Shown here: in pieces, positions 25,215 to 35,610 of the stretch
Layout of the letters: each line of letters begins with the position of its first letter
Position numbering within the stretch: the stretch's first letter is position 1
Position numbers and translations under genes: made by a program
Assembly (NCBI GenBank): GCA_023269445.1
Contig: JAHFTH010000004.1
Location: 1-35,674, forward strand
Reading direction: 5' to 3'
Length of the DNA stretch: 35,674 bases
Source of the DNA: Lacunisphaera sp.
GTDB lineage: Bacteria; Verrucomicrobiota; Verrucomicrobiia; Opitutales; Opitutaceae
Notes under the pieces: generated by a model
The model's database searches: none
What the model saw: only the letters and a program-made list of their open reading frames with translations
Told to the model about the DNA's origin: nothing

Positions 25215-26339
25215 CTACGTTTGACCGACCGCGACCGAGGTCTGGACACGTTTTTGGGCACACGAGGACACGTTTTTGGACACACCAAATGACGGAAGAT
25301 TGGTGACCGCATCGGCGAGCGGCAGTTGACCAGCGTCAGTGTAGATTCGCATCGTGAGCTTGATGTCACTGTGACGCATGAGCTCCTGAGCGACTCGAGG
25401 CGCAGCACCGCTAAGAGTCAGGTTTGTCCCGTAGGTCACGCGGAGTGAATGCAGGTCTGCACGCCGTCCCTTCTCATCCTCAAAGGGAATACCCGCTTTC
25501 ACGAGATCTTTGCGCATAGTCGGGATGCGAGGAAGCAGACCACGAAGAACAGGCGTGAACGGAGCCACGTCAGCGGGACGCAAAGCGCGGAGCCCCGCGA
25601 CTAATTCTGGATGCAGTGGCAAGACGGCTTCCTTGCGGTTTTTCGTCGTGCTGGCCCTAGCTCGAGCAAAAGGAATTACCGCGTCCAGATCGATGTCTCC
25701 CCACTGCAGGCCGTTCATCTCTGCCCGACGCAATCCCGTGAATGCAGCCGTCAAATAAACGATGCGACGATGCGGAGGAGCGACTTCCAGCAAGCGTTGC
25801 ATTTCAGCGGCAGTGAGCGCGCGCCGATACTGGCGCCACGTCCCGCGCGTGTTGATCCGCTGGACATGAAGCAATGGATTTTCGGCAGCTCGACGTTGAT
25901 GCACCAGCCAACCGTAGAAAACCTGTAGCTCGCCGAGCAGATTATTGAGCGTTTTCGGGCTGAGGCCACACCGTGCCCGCCACTCACAGAAGGAACGCGC
26001 CGTGACATCCGCCCGAGTTTTCCAACAAGAGCACTTGAACAGCTTAGTCAGTGTGCGGCGATACAGGGCACACGTTCCGGCTGCCCGGCCCTGCGCCTGC
26101 AAGTCGTCGAGGAAGGCCGCCAGCAAGCCCGCGATGGGCATTGCTGCGCCTTCCCTCACCGAACGCGGAACACCGAGGCCGAGAGCTTCTTTCTCCCGCT
26201 CCTTGGACATCTCGGACAGCTTGGCCTGGGCGATACGTTTGTCAGACGTGCCCAGGCTGAAACGCGAAAGACGCGTGTCGGTGTCGAGCTGGGGCTTTCC
26301 CCAGTAGAAACGCCCGCGCCGATAAACGTGACAAATCAT
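25215..26339 (-). CDS. Tyrosine recombinase / integrase of the tRNA-Pro element
   Basis: A 374-aa site-specific recombinase. The N-terminal arm-binding part (about 1-60, 'VYRRGRFYWGKPQLDTDTRLSRFSLGTSDKRIAQAKL') is followed by a SAM-like core-binding domain (about 65-160) and the catalytic domain. Visible catalytic residues are Arg in 'FTGLRRAEMNGLQWGDI', Lys in 'TTKNRKEAVLPL', His/Arg in 'LHSLRVTYGTNLTLSG', the second His in 'LMRHSDIKLTMRIYTDAG', and the Tyr in that same stretch. The set appears complete, so the enzyme may be active. Its ATG overlaps the HTH gene stop (ATGA). The C-terminal tail is encoded across the GGACAC repeats near attL. Confidence 0.92.
   Translation of the reverse strand: MICHVYRRGRFYWGKPQLDTDTRLSRFSLGTSDKRIAQAKLSEMSKEREKEALGLGVPRSVREGAAMPIAGLLAAFLDDLQAQGRAAGTCALYRRTLTKLFKCSCWKTRADVTARSFCEWRARCGLSPKTLNNLLGELQVFYGWLVHQRRAAENPLLHVQRINTRGTWRQYRRALTAAEMQRLLEVAPPHRRIVYLTAAFTGLRRAEMNGLQWGDIDLDAVIPFARARASTTKNRKEAVLPLHPELVAGLRALRPADVAPFTPVLRGLLPRIPTMRKDLVKAGIPFEDEKGRRADLHSLRVTYGTNLTLSGAAPRVAQELMRHSDIKLTMRIYTDAGQLPLADAVTNLPSFGVSKNVSSCAQKRVQTSVAVGQT
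25244..25285. repeat. Paired 20-bp direct repeats near attL (possible arm-type sites)
   Basis: Two copies of GGACACGTTTTTGGrCACAC lie at 25244-25263 and 25266-25285 and differ at one base. Related GGACACrTT units lie at the other end of the element (28008-28060). Placement about 140 bp inside attL fits recombinase or excisionase arm sites. They also form part of the integrase 3' coding end. Confidence 0.65.
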
Positions 26340-26542
26340 GACGTGGCTGGATGCGCCCCAGAGAGCTTATCAATGTAACTCTGGATAGCATGGAGGGGAA
26401 TGCGGGTTGATCGGCCGATTTTCAACGGCCGAGGAAAACGACCGGCAGAAATTTCGCGTTCGATGGTGCGCCGACAGACGGCAAGACGCGCGGCCGCTTC
26501 GTTGAGGGTGACTAGCTGGACAGGTTTTTGTGGAGTCTTCAT
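26336..26542 (-). CDS. AlpA/excisionase-like HTH protein
   Basis: A 68-aa protein with a MerR/HTH_17-type winged helix: 'LVTLNEAAARLAVCRRTIEREISAGRFPRPLKIGRSTRIPLHAIQSYIDKL'. This is the usual form of AlpA-like regulators and excisionases. Its stop overlaps the integrase start by ATGA, so the two are translationally coupled, as expected for a recombination directionality factor made together with its integrase. A transcriptional activator role is the alternative. Confidence 0.85.
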   Translation of the reverse strand: MKTPQKPVQLVTLNEAAARLAVCRRTIEREISAGRFPRPLKIGRSTRIPLHAIQSYIDKLSGAHPATS

Positions 26543-26587
26543 GGGATTCTAGGTTGTGCGAACGCGACCAATGCAGCCGCGCACGCG

Positions 26588-27289
26588 TTATCGGTTTGGT
26601 GCAGCGGCGAAACCCCTCGGAGTTTTTAGAATCCCAGACCCCTGACTCGGGTCGGCAGCTTTTTCAGTGGAGCCATCCACAATGGTATTGAGGTCGTTGC
26701 CTGTGCTGAGTTGATCACAGTTTGTCGTAAGCGCAATTATATCTAGTCGCGACACGTTGCGACTTTCTGCGACTGGGTGCGGCATTGCTTCAACTTTCCT
26801 GAGTGGATTTGCAGGAGCCACCCCGATCACCGTCATCTCATCGAGAAAGGCATTTGCCTCGCGCAGGAAGCGATTGTGTTGGTAGTCGCCGCGTGTGGAG
26901 GAGTTCCTCCACTGCAGGAAACTTTCCGACGTGATGTCGCTCAGGTATCTCCAGCGGCATTCCTGAAATAGTTGTTTCAGGTTGCACTTGTAGCCTCTCA
27001 CAGTCGGCCATTTCCGGCTGCGATCGTGAAGCAATTGCCCAACGTAGTCGTAGAGCAATTTCCAGAGAGCGATGCGCTGAATTTCTACTGGAACACGCCG
27101 GGTGACGACTTGCGTTTGCCTGAACTCGGAGAAGAGCCGAGCAGCCAAGCGGAGAGCCATCCGGTGCGTAGAGACAGGCAGCAAAACAGTGCGCGTCAGA
27201 CGTGGATTTTCTACCGAGAAGAAGGCGCGATATTCGCCGTCTTTCGGCAAATACACCTGAAAACTGCTTTTGGGTATATCGTTTGGCAT
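26588..27289 (-). CDS. Integrase-like protein lacking a catalytic domain
   Basis: A 233-aa protein. The N-terminal half resembles the arm-binding and SAM-like core-binding parts of tyrosine recombinases ('FQVYLPKDGEYRAFFSVENPRLTR....STHRMALRLAARLFSEF', then 'LHDRSRKWPTVRGYKCNLKQLFQECRWRYLSDITSESFLQWRNSS....NRFLREANAFLDEMTVIGVAPANPLRKVEAM'). After that, where the catalytic Arg-Lys-His-Tyr domain should follow, there is only a 65-residue Ser/Asn-rich tail. It is either a truncated recombinase or an accessory DNA-binding protein of the element. No internal stop or obvious frameshift relic of the missing domain is visible. Confidence 0.65.
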   Translation of the reverse strand: MPNDIPKSSFQVYLPKDGEYRAFFSVENPRLTRTVLLPVSTHRMALRLAARLFSEFRQTQVVTRRVPVEIQRIALWKLLYDYVGQLLHDRSRKWPTVRGYKCNLKQLFQECRWRYLSDITSESFLQWRNSSTRGDYQHNRFLREANAFLDEMTVIGVAPANPLRKVEAMPHPVAESRNVSRLDIIALTTNCDQLSTGNDLNTIVDGSTEKAADPSQGSGILKTPRGFAAAPNR

Positions 27290-27387
27290 ATGCTATTTAG
27301 TGTTTTCCCGGATTCGCTGGGCATGGCATCGCAAGTTCTTCTGGCAGAGGCTTGGAAGCAAAATCCGCATATCTACCAAGGCGAACC

Positions 27388-27616
27388 ACCGGCGCGACCG
27401 CTGCGCGGTCGCATCCGGTGCCTTCGCGTCTGATCGTAAGCCACACCGGATGCGACCAAACCCGGAGGCTGTTGAGGGGCGGCTGCTGCCGGAGGCCGCG
27501 AGTGAACGGCCCAGACCATAGCGGAAGGGCCAACACGGACGGACCTGCGGCCGCTCCGAGCTTGCTACGGCGGGACCAGAGTCCCGCCTATCTGGGGCTT
27601 TGCCCCAGCCCCCAGC
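27388..27616. repeat. Hairpin-dense segment without a clear gene
   Basis: Most of the gap between the 233-aa and 133-aa genes consists of perfect hairpins. GCGACCGC/GCGGTCGC (27394-27412, 3-nt loop) lies inside a larger ACCGG/CCGGT pair. GGTCGCATCCGGTG (27407-27420) pairs exactly with CACCGGATGCGACC (27444-27457). GGCGGGAC/GTCCCGCC has a 4-nt loop near 27569-27588, and CTGGGGC/GCCCCAG a 3-nt loop near 27592-27608. It is GC-richer than the rest of the element. It could be a structured RNA, a single-strand origin or transfer site, or a repeat family. The ORF at 27293-27634 reads through it. Confidence 0.6.
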
Positions 27617-27630
27617 GTATAGCGTGCGCT

Positions 27631-28032
27631 TCATTTGATCCGCTCCAAGAGACGATCAAGCTGAGGCTCGAACCGGTAATAACGATTCGAAGGATCATGG
27701 CGCGTCCTCTCGAATTCCACGACCCGCCTAAACTCTTCCAACCACAGCGCATCGAGTCGAGACACCGCTACCGCTTGTTCGGCCGCAGAAAACCCCTGCT
27801 TAACCAAAATACCTTCAACCATTTGCGCCGACAGCAACGCTGGCCTTTTAGCGACTATCGCGCGGAAAGCGTAAGTGAAAAGCGGGTTAGGTTCGAGATC
27901 GTATGCAAGAACATACACCAACACGTTCAGCAACCGCTCAGACTCATCTAAGCCCGCGGCGACTTTAGGCGCATGAGCGCCTGAATGAACATCCTCCAAC
28001 GAAGGGTGGACACATTTCTGGACACGTTGCAT
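27631..28032 (-). CDS. Unknown 133-aa protein of the integrative element
   Basis: No family recognised. The protein is mostly helical ('ESERLLNVLVYVLAYDLEPNPLFTYAFRAIVAKRPALLSAQMVEGILVKQGFSAAEQAVAVSRLDALWLEEFRRVVEFERTR') with no signal peptide or membrane segment. The first 15 codons overlap the GGACAC repeats at the attR end, so the true start may lie further in. It is the only candidate cargo gene of the element. Gene-like amino-acid composition supports coding. Confidence 0.55.
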   Translation of the reverse strand: MQRVQKCVHPSLEDVHSGAHAPKVAAGLDESERLLNVLVYVLAYDLEPNPLFTYAFRAIVAKRPALLSAQMVEGILVKQGFSAAEQAVAVSRLDALWLEEFRRVVEFERTRHDPSNRYYRFEPQLDRLLERIK

Positions 28033-28060
28033 GGGGACACATTGATTTAACGTTGTGTCC
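28008..28060. repeat. GGACAC repeats near attR (possible arm-type sites)
   Basis: GGACACATTTCTGGACACG (28008-28026), GGACACATTG (28035-28044) and an inverted GTGTCC (28055-28060) lie 30-80 bp inside attR. They share the GGACACrTTT core with the attL-side pair at 25244-25285. Confidence 0.6.
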
Positions 28061-28087
28061 CATCCTGTTGAAAGCCGAGGCGAGGAA

Positions 28088-28114
28088 TTCGAATCCTATC
28101 GCCCCGACCATTTT
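28088..28114 (+). repeat. attR: 27-bp direct repeat of the tRNA-Pro 3' end
   Basis: An exact copy of 25081-25107, isolated from any tRNA 5' half and lying 25 bp beyond the stop of the TPR gene. It marks the right end of the element and is the displaced original 3' end of the tRNA. Confidence 0.93.
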
Positions 28115-28138
28115 TGCACGGATTGCGTGCGCCAAGTA

Positions 28139-28792
28139 TTAGTCACGTTTGATCGTCAGCAACATTGTGGCGCGCTGGGACCAGACACCGGCAGCATCGA
28201 TCTTGCCGATTTCGGTGACGAGCTTGCCCACATCTGCGGCATTGCCCACATCATAAGCAATGGTGGCGAGATGATAGAGTGCCTCGACCCGAACGCTCTT
28301 TGGCAAAGCAACCTCGGCACTGATCGCCTTGAGCGCCGCCTCTCCGGCGGTCTTGTCCCCACTGTTGATCTGGCTCATGGCCGCGCCGACTTTAGCACGA
28401 CCCAGCAGGGCGGGGTTCTTCAGCCGCGCGGCGGCCTTGTTGTAATTCTCAACAGCCGGACGAAACTCAGCGATGGCATATTTGCTGTCGGCGATACGCA
28501 GGTAAGCGACTCCCGCGAGCACATGGTCAGCGTTAGCGCCGGCAAAGGCGGCCAGCTGTTCCGGCCGATCAGCGACTTTGGCGTAGTCATCGCGCACACT
28601 CTGTTCGTGCTGGGCGGCAAAATATTGCCAGCCTTCGCGCCCGATGACAGCCAGCAGAGCAGCGGCACAAAGCAGGAGAATGAAACTGCGGTTCTTTTCC
28701 CAGAAAACCTGGGCGACGATCTCGAATCCGGGCTCGATCGCGACGGCGGGCTGGTCCTTGGGTTGGTTTTCGGCAGAGGGGCTGGTGGTCAT
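28139..28792 (-). CDS. Membrane-anchored TPR protein (YfgM-like)
   Basis: From ATG 28792 ('MTTSPSAENQPKDQPAVAIEPGFEIVAQVFWEKNRSFILLLCAAALLAVIG') the protein has 217 aa. There is a cytoplasmic tail, one transmembrane helix at about 33-52, and a periplasmic TPR-like region ('AGVAYLRIADSKYAIAEFRPAVENYNKAAARLKNPALLGRAKVGAAMSQINSGDKTAGEAALKAI'). The layout is that of YfgM, the SecYEG-associated TPR protein. Orthology is not proven. It is downstream of purU on the same strand. Confidence 0.75.
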   Translation of the reverse strand: MTTSPSAENQPKDQPAVAIEPGFEIVAQVFWEKNRSFILLLCAAALLAVIGREGWQYFAAQHEQSVRDDYAKVADRPEQLAAFAGANADHVLAGVAYLRIADSKYAIAEFRPAVENYNKAAARLKNPALLGRAKVGAAMSQINSGDKTAGEAALKAISAEVALPKSVRVEALYHLATIAYDVGNAADVGKLVTEIGKIDAAGVWSQRATMLLTIKRD

Positions 28793-28866
28793 GGAGTCGG
28801 GCAGATTGCGAAAGCCCCCGGCATCCCTCAAGGAAAAAGGCTGAACCACCCCTCAAACCCCAGCCA

Positions 28867-29721
28867 TCAGTCAAACACGACCGTCTTGTTGCCGTAGACA
28901 AGGATGCGGTTTTCCAGATGCCAACGGAGCGCCTGCGCGAGCACGAGTTTTTCCAGGTCGCGGCCTTTGCGCACAAGGTCGTCCACGCCGTGGCGGTGCG
29001 TCACCCGCACGACATCCTGCTGGATGATGGGGCCGTCATCGAGCACCGCTGTGGCGTAGTGCGCCGTGGCGCCAATCAGCTTCACGCCCCGTTCGTGCGC
29101 CTGATGATACGGCTTGCCACCGGCGAAGGCCGGCAAAAATGAGTGATGGATGTTGATCACGGGCAGGCCGCAGGCTTTAAGAAAACTTGCGGATAGCACC
29201 TGCATGTAGCGGGCGAGCACGGCAAATTCCGCTCCCAACTCGCGCAAAATTTTCAACTGCCGCTGCTCGGACTCGGTCTTAGTCGTGGCCGACACCGGCA
29301 CATGGTAGAACGGCAGTCCGTAGTGGCGGGCGGCCTCGGCCAAATCGGTGTGATTGGAGATCACACCGGCAAGCTCACCGCCAAACTCCCCGGCCTTCAC
29401 GCGCAACGCCAAGTCGTGAAAACAATGATCCTCCTTGGAAACAAAAATAACGCCTCTCGGACGGTGCGTGGATAATGCCACCTTCGCCGACATACCAAGC
29501 GAGGCGGCAAAAGCGCGAAGCTCCACAGCCTCGGTGGCGGCACCGGCGCCAGCCGGCACCCATTCAATGCGCTGGAAAAATTCGCCAGCCTCCATGTCGC
29601 GGTGCTGATCGGCGTGCAGGATATTACCTTGCCGCGCAAAGATCCAACCCGAGGTCTTTGCCACCAAGCCGGGCTGATCCGGCCCGTGCAAGAGAGCAAC
29701 CAAGGTGGCGGGAGATTTCAT
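28867..29721 (-). CDS. purU: Formyltetrahydrofolate deformylase
   Basis: A 284-aa cytoplasmic enzyme that hydrolyses 10-formyl-THF to THF and formate, supplying formate for purine synthesis and balancing one-carbon units. The N-terminal ACT domain (about 5-80) contains 'LLHGPDQPGLVAKTSGWIFARQGNILHADQHRD'. The formyltransferase-fold domain has 'INIHHSFLPAFAGGKPYHQAHERGVKLIGATAHYAT..LDDGPIIQQDVVRV', with the catalytic Asn, His and Asp. Complete and of normal length. It lies 18 bp after the carB stop and is probably co-transcribed with it. Confidence 0.95.
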   Translation of the reverse strand: MKSPATLVALLHGPDQPGLVAKTSGWIFARQGNILHADQHRDMEAGEFFQRIEWVPAGAGAATEAVELRAFAASLGMSAKVALSTHRPRGVIFVSKEDHCFHDLALRVKAGEFGGELAGVISNHTDLAEAARHYGLPFYHVPVSATTKTESEQRQLKILRELGAEFAVLARYMQVLSASFLKACGLPVINIHHSFLPAFAGGKPYHQAHERGVKLIGATAHYATAVLDDGPIIQQDVVRVTHRHGVDDLVRKGRDLEKLVLAQALRWHLENRILVYGNKTVVFD

Positions 29722-29739
29722 GACCAGAGGCGGATGATT

Positions 29740-32979
<3,240 letters not shown>

Positions 32980-33078
32980 GGGCGTGAGCGCCCGCGAGGT
33001 TTGCCAGCGGCCTAGGGCGGCGCAAGCGGTAAAGCTAACCGTGACACGACCACGCGCCAGCAACCCCGGCGGGACACG

Positions 33079-34335
33079 TCAATCAAGGCGCTTGGGGTCG
33101 ATCCCGAGGGCCTTGGCGGCCTTCGCCTTGTCACCCGCCGAGGCATTCAGCACCCGGGCGATATACTGCTTTTCTTGCCCAGCGAGATAGTCGCTCAAAG
33201 CGGGCCAGTCTTTCAATTCGTGAATCCGGAGTGGTAACTGGGCGGAAGTGATCACCCGGGTCTCGGTCGTGGTGATGGCTTGGGATATGACCTGAGTGAA
33301 CTCGGCCAGGTTACCCGGCCAGCGATAAGTGCGCAAGGTGGCCAGGGCGTCGTCGGTGAACTCGATCTTACGGGCGTCGAACTGGGTGTTGCTGACTTTG
33401 GCGGCAATGCCCTTGAGCAGGGAGGGAATGTCCTCGATACGGTCACGCAGGGGCGGCATCTCCACGGGCAGGGCCGCCACGCGATAAAATAATTCCTCGT
33501 TGAAGGTCCCGGACTCGGAGAGTTTCTCCAAGTCCTCCTCCGTCGAGCAGATCAGACGGAAGTTATGCGCGTTGTTGCGGATAACGGAGACGAGTTCGTT
33601 CTGGGCTTCTTTGGGGAGGCACTGGAGATCCGTGAGAAAAAGTGTGCCGCCCTTGGCCTGCTGCACCCAGGTGCCACCGGCGCCATTCTGACCAAGGAGT
33701 CCGGTGCGCAAGCCCTCCATCGAACTCAAGCGGCAGTCGATCCGCACCATCGGGCTGTCCACCGCATGGCTGGCGGCATGCAGCAGTTCGGCGACAATCT
33801 CGTGGCCCGTGCCAGCTTCACCAGAAATGAGCACCGGGGTGTGGGCGGTGGCGAGTTTCTTCAGTTGGGCGATGAGGCGCTTGATTTTCTGGCTCTCCCC
33901 GACAAGGCGGGCCTCGAAGTCGCCGGCCTTGACCGCAGGGGCCGCCCCGAGGGTCTCCCGCTCAACGACCGCTCGCCGGAATTCAAGGCTGCGCTTCAAC
34001 GCCTGCATCAGCTCGTCCACTTTGAAGGGCTTCTGTAGGTAGTCGAAGGCGCCGTATTTCAAGGCCTGGATCGCACTCTCGGTGCTGGCATAGGCCGTCA
34101 TGATAATGATGACGGCGCTGGGGTCGTATAGCTTCACCTGCTTCAGGAGCGTGATGCCGTCCATCGGCTTCATATCGATGTCGCAGAGCACGAGGTCGAA
34201 TTTCTCCGCCTTGTAACGGGCCAAGCCCTTCTCGCCGTCGGTGGCAAACTCAGTCTTGTGCCCGGTCGGCGCGATTACGGCCTCCAGCATCTCATGGATG
34301 GAGATGAGATCGTCGACGATGAGGATGGAGGCCAT
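33079..34335 (-). CDS. NtrC-type response regulator with a degenerate AAA+ domain
   Basis: A 418-aa protein from ATG 34335 ('MASILIVDDLISIHEML'). The receiver domain is intact: Asp8/Asp9, phospho-acceptor Asp52 in 'LCDIDMKPMDG', Thr80 and Lys102. The central domain aligns with sigma-54 activators but has lost key parts. Walker A reads 'GEAGTGHE' (Lys to His178), Walker B reads 'TLFLTDL' instead of LFLDE, the GAFTGA loop is missing, and the arginine-finger 'FREDLYYR' is 'FNEELFYR'. A Fis-like HTH end ('AKAAKALGIDPKRLD') stops about seven residues early. It lies directly behind pilC, so a role in pilus control is likely; it cannot be a normal sigma-54 activator. Confidence 0.88.
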   Translation of the reverse strand: MASILIVDDLISIHEMLEAVIAPTGHKTEFATDGEKGLARYKAEKFDLVLCDIDMKPMDGITLLKQVKLYDPSAVIIIMTAYASTESAIQALKYGAFDYLQKPFKVDELMQALKRSLEFRRAVVERETLGAAPAVKAGDFEARLVGESQKIKRLIAQLKKLATAHTPVLISGEAGTGHEIVAELLHAASHAVDSPMVRIDCRLSSMEGLRTGLLGQNGAGGTWVQQAKGGTLFLTDLQCLPKEAQNELVSVIRNNAHNFRLICSTEEDLEKLSESGTFNEELFYRVAALPVEMPPLRDRIEDIPSLLKGIAAKVSNTQFDARKIEFTDDALATLRTYRWPGNLAEFTQVISQAITTTETRVITSAQLPLRIHELKDWPALSDYLAGQEKQYIARVLNASAGDKAKAAKALGIDPKRLD

Positions 34336-34406
34336 GGCAGAAAGGACGGTGAAGGTGCCGGCCTCATCATCGGCACGCAAGTGACATTACCGAAGGCGCT
34401 GCGGGG

Positions 34407-35564
34407 TTAATTAACACCGCCGGCCACCGCACCGAGCTGGAAGATCGGCAGGAACATCGCCATGACTATGCCGCCGACGACCACGCCAAGAAAGGTGATC
34501 AACAGCGGCTCGATCAGTGAAGTGAGCGCTGCCACAGTCGCGTCGATCTCGGTGTCGTAGAAATCCGCAATCTTGTTCATCATGCCGTCGACGTTGCCCG
34601 TGGTTTCACCGGCCTTCACCATGTGCTTCATCATCGGCGGAAAGAAGGTGTTGGCGGCCATGATATCGGAAACTTGTCCGCCTTGGCTGACGTGCTTGGC
34701 GATCTCGGCGCACGCATCCTCCACCTGCACCTTGCCGCTGGCGGAGGAGACAATCTCCAACGTGCGCAGGATGGGCACGCCTGAGCGCATCAGCGTGGCG
34801 TAAGTGCGGCAGAAACGGGAAAGGGCGATCTTGTGGACCATGTTGCCAAAGATGGGCGCACGGACAAGAAACTGGTCTTTTTGCCGGCGGCCCTTGGGCG
34901 TGGCGACGTATTTGCTGCCAAAGAAAAAGACGCCATAGGCTCCCACGACGAGCGTCCACCCACCAAGATGTGGTGGCATAGCCTTCATGAAATTACTCAG
35001 GTCGATCAGCATCTGGGTGGGCACAGGCAGCTTGGCACCGAAATCCGCAAACATGGCCGCGAACACCGGGATGACGAAAATCAGGAGCACGTTGACCAGC
35101 GCAATCGCGAGACCGATGACGGCCACCGGGTAGGTCATGGCTGACTTGACCTTCTTCGACAGCTTGACGCTGGATTCAAAGTAACCGGCCACCTTGCCGA
35201 GAATTTCCGCCAGACCGCCGGACGCTTCACCGGCCTCGACCATCGAGATGAACAGATTGGGGAATGCCTTGGGAAATTTCTTGACGGACGCCGAGAACGA
35301 AGTGCCGGTGGAAATATCGTTGCGCACATCACGGATCACGATGCGGAAGACCTGGTCTTCGGTCTGGTCCTGCAGGGCCTCCAAACAGGAGACGAGCGGC
35401 AGACCGGCCTGGAGCAGCGACGCGAGCTGGCTGGTGAAAATGGATAGCTCGGCAAGGTCGAGCTTATAGGTCTTGGCTTTTTTCTCGAGGGCCTTCTGCT
35501 TGGCCAACGCTTGGGCCGCCCTGACGCTGGATTGGTTTTTCGCCGAGGTTGCTGGTGTCGCCAT
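34407..35564 (-). CDS. pilC: Type IV pilus inner-membrane platform protein
   Basis: A 385-aa polytopic protein of the PilC/GspF family, the platform on which the pilus motor ATPases act. It has two T2SF domains, at about 40-165 ('LASLLQAGLPLVSCLEALQDQTED', 'MVEAGEASGGLAEILGKVAGYFE') and about 240-365 ('FCRTYATLMRSGVPILRTLEIVSSASGK', 'MVKAGETTGNVDGMMNKIADFYD'). There are three or four membrane helices, the last being 'LLITFLGVVVGGIVMAMFLPIF'. PilC is favoured over GspF by the basic N-terminal extension and the adjacent regulator. Confidence 0.92.
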   Translation of the reverse strand: MATPATSAKNQSSVRAAQALAKQKALEKKAKTYKLDLAELSIFTSQLASLLQAGLPLVSCLEALQDQTEDQVFRIVIRDVRNDISTGTSFSASVKKFPKAFPNLFISMVEAGEASGGLAEILGKVAGYFESSVKLSKKVKSAMTYPVAVIGLAIALVNVLLIFVIPVFAAMFADFGAKLPVPTQMLIDLSNFMKAMPPHLGGWTLVVGAYGVFFFGSKYVATPKGRRQKDQFLVRAPIFGNMVHKIALSRFCRTYATLMRSGVPILRTLEIVSSASGKVQVEDACAEIAKHVSQGGQVSDIMAANTFFPPMMKHMVKAGETTGNVDGMMNKIADFYDTEIDATVAALTSLIEPLLITFLGVVVGGIVMAMFLPIFQLGAVAGGVN

Positions 35565-35610
35565 GGTGGACCGAAGTAAGCGACTTCACCTCGAGTCGGC
35601 AATCTCCATT

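Larger units (their letters stand above)
25081..28114. mobile_element. Compact integrative element in tRNA-Pro (about 3.0 kb)
   Basis: It is bounded by exact 27-bp direct repeats, the first being the 3' end of tRNA-Pro. The interval from repeat start to repeat start is 3007 bp. It carries, all on the minus strand, a tyrosine recombinase near attL, an excisionase-like HTH gene, an integrase-like protein without a catalytic domain, a hairpin-dense segment and an unknown 133-aa gene. No replication, relaxase, phage structural or resistance gene is seen. It therefore looks like a minimal integrative or satellite element that depends on a helper for transfer, or a decayed remnant. Confidence 0.88.

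Noticed and set aside
27394-27608. CRISPR array or integron attC sites in the hairpin region
   Set aside because: There are no regularly spaced direct repeats, the hairpins differ from each other, and no cas or integron integrase features are present.
27293-27634. 113-aa minus ORF between the 133-aa and 233-aa genes, overlapping the former by ATGA
   Set aside because: The tight packing is suggestive, but the sequence reads straight through the hairpin cluster and gives a low-complexity Arg/Ser/Pro peptide. The base-pairing structure is the better explanation. It is kept as an open alternative in the hairpin finding.
27352-27951. 199-aa plus-strand ORF inside the element
   Set aside because: It crosses the hairpin segment and the antisense of the 133-aa gene. 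It has no motif, and all other element genes are on the minus strand.
33079-34335. Regulator read as a normal sigma-54-dependent activator
   Set aside because: GAFTGA is missing and Walker A/B residues are replaced, so ATP hydrolysis and sigma-54 contact are unlikely.
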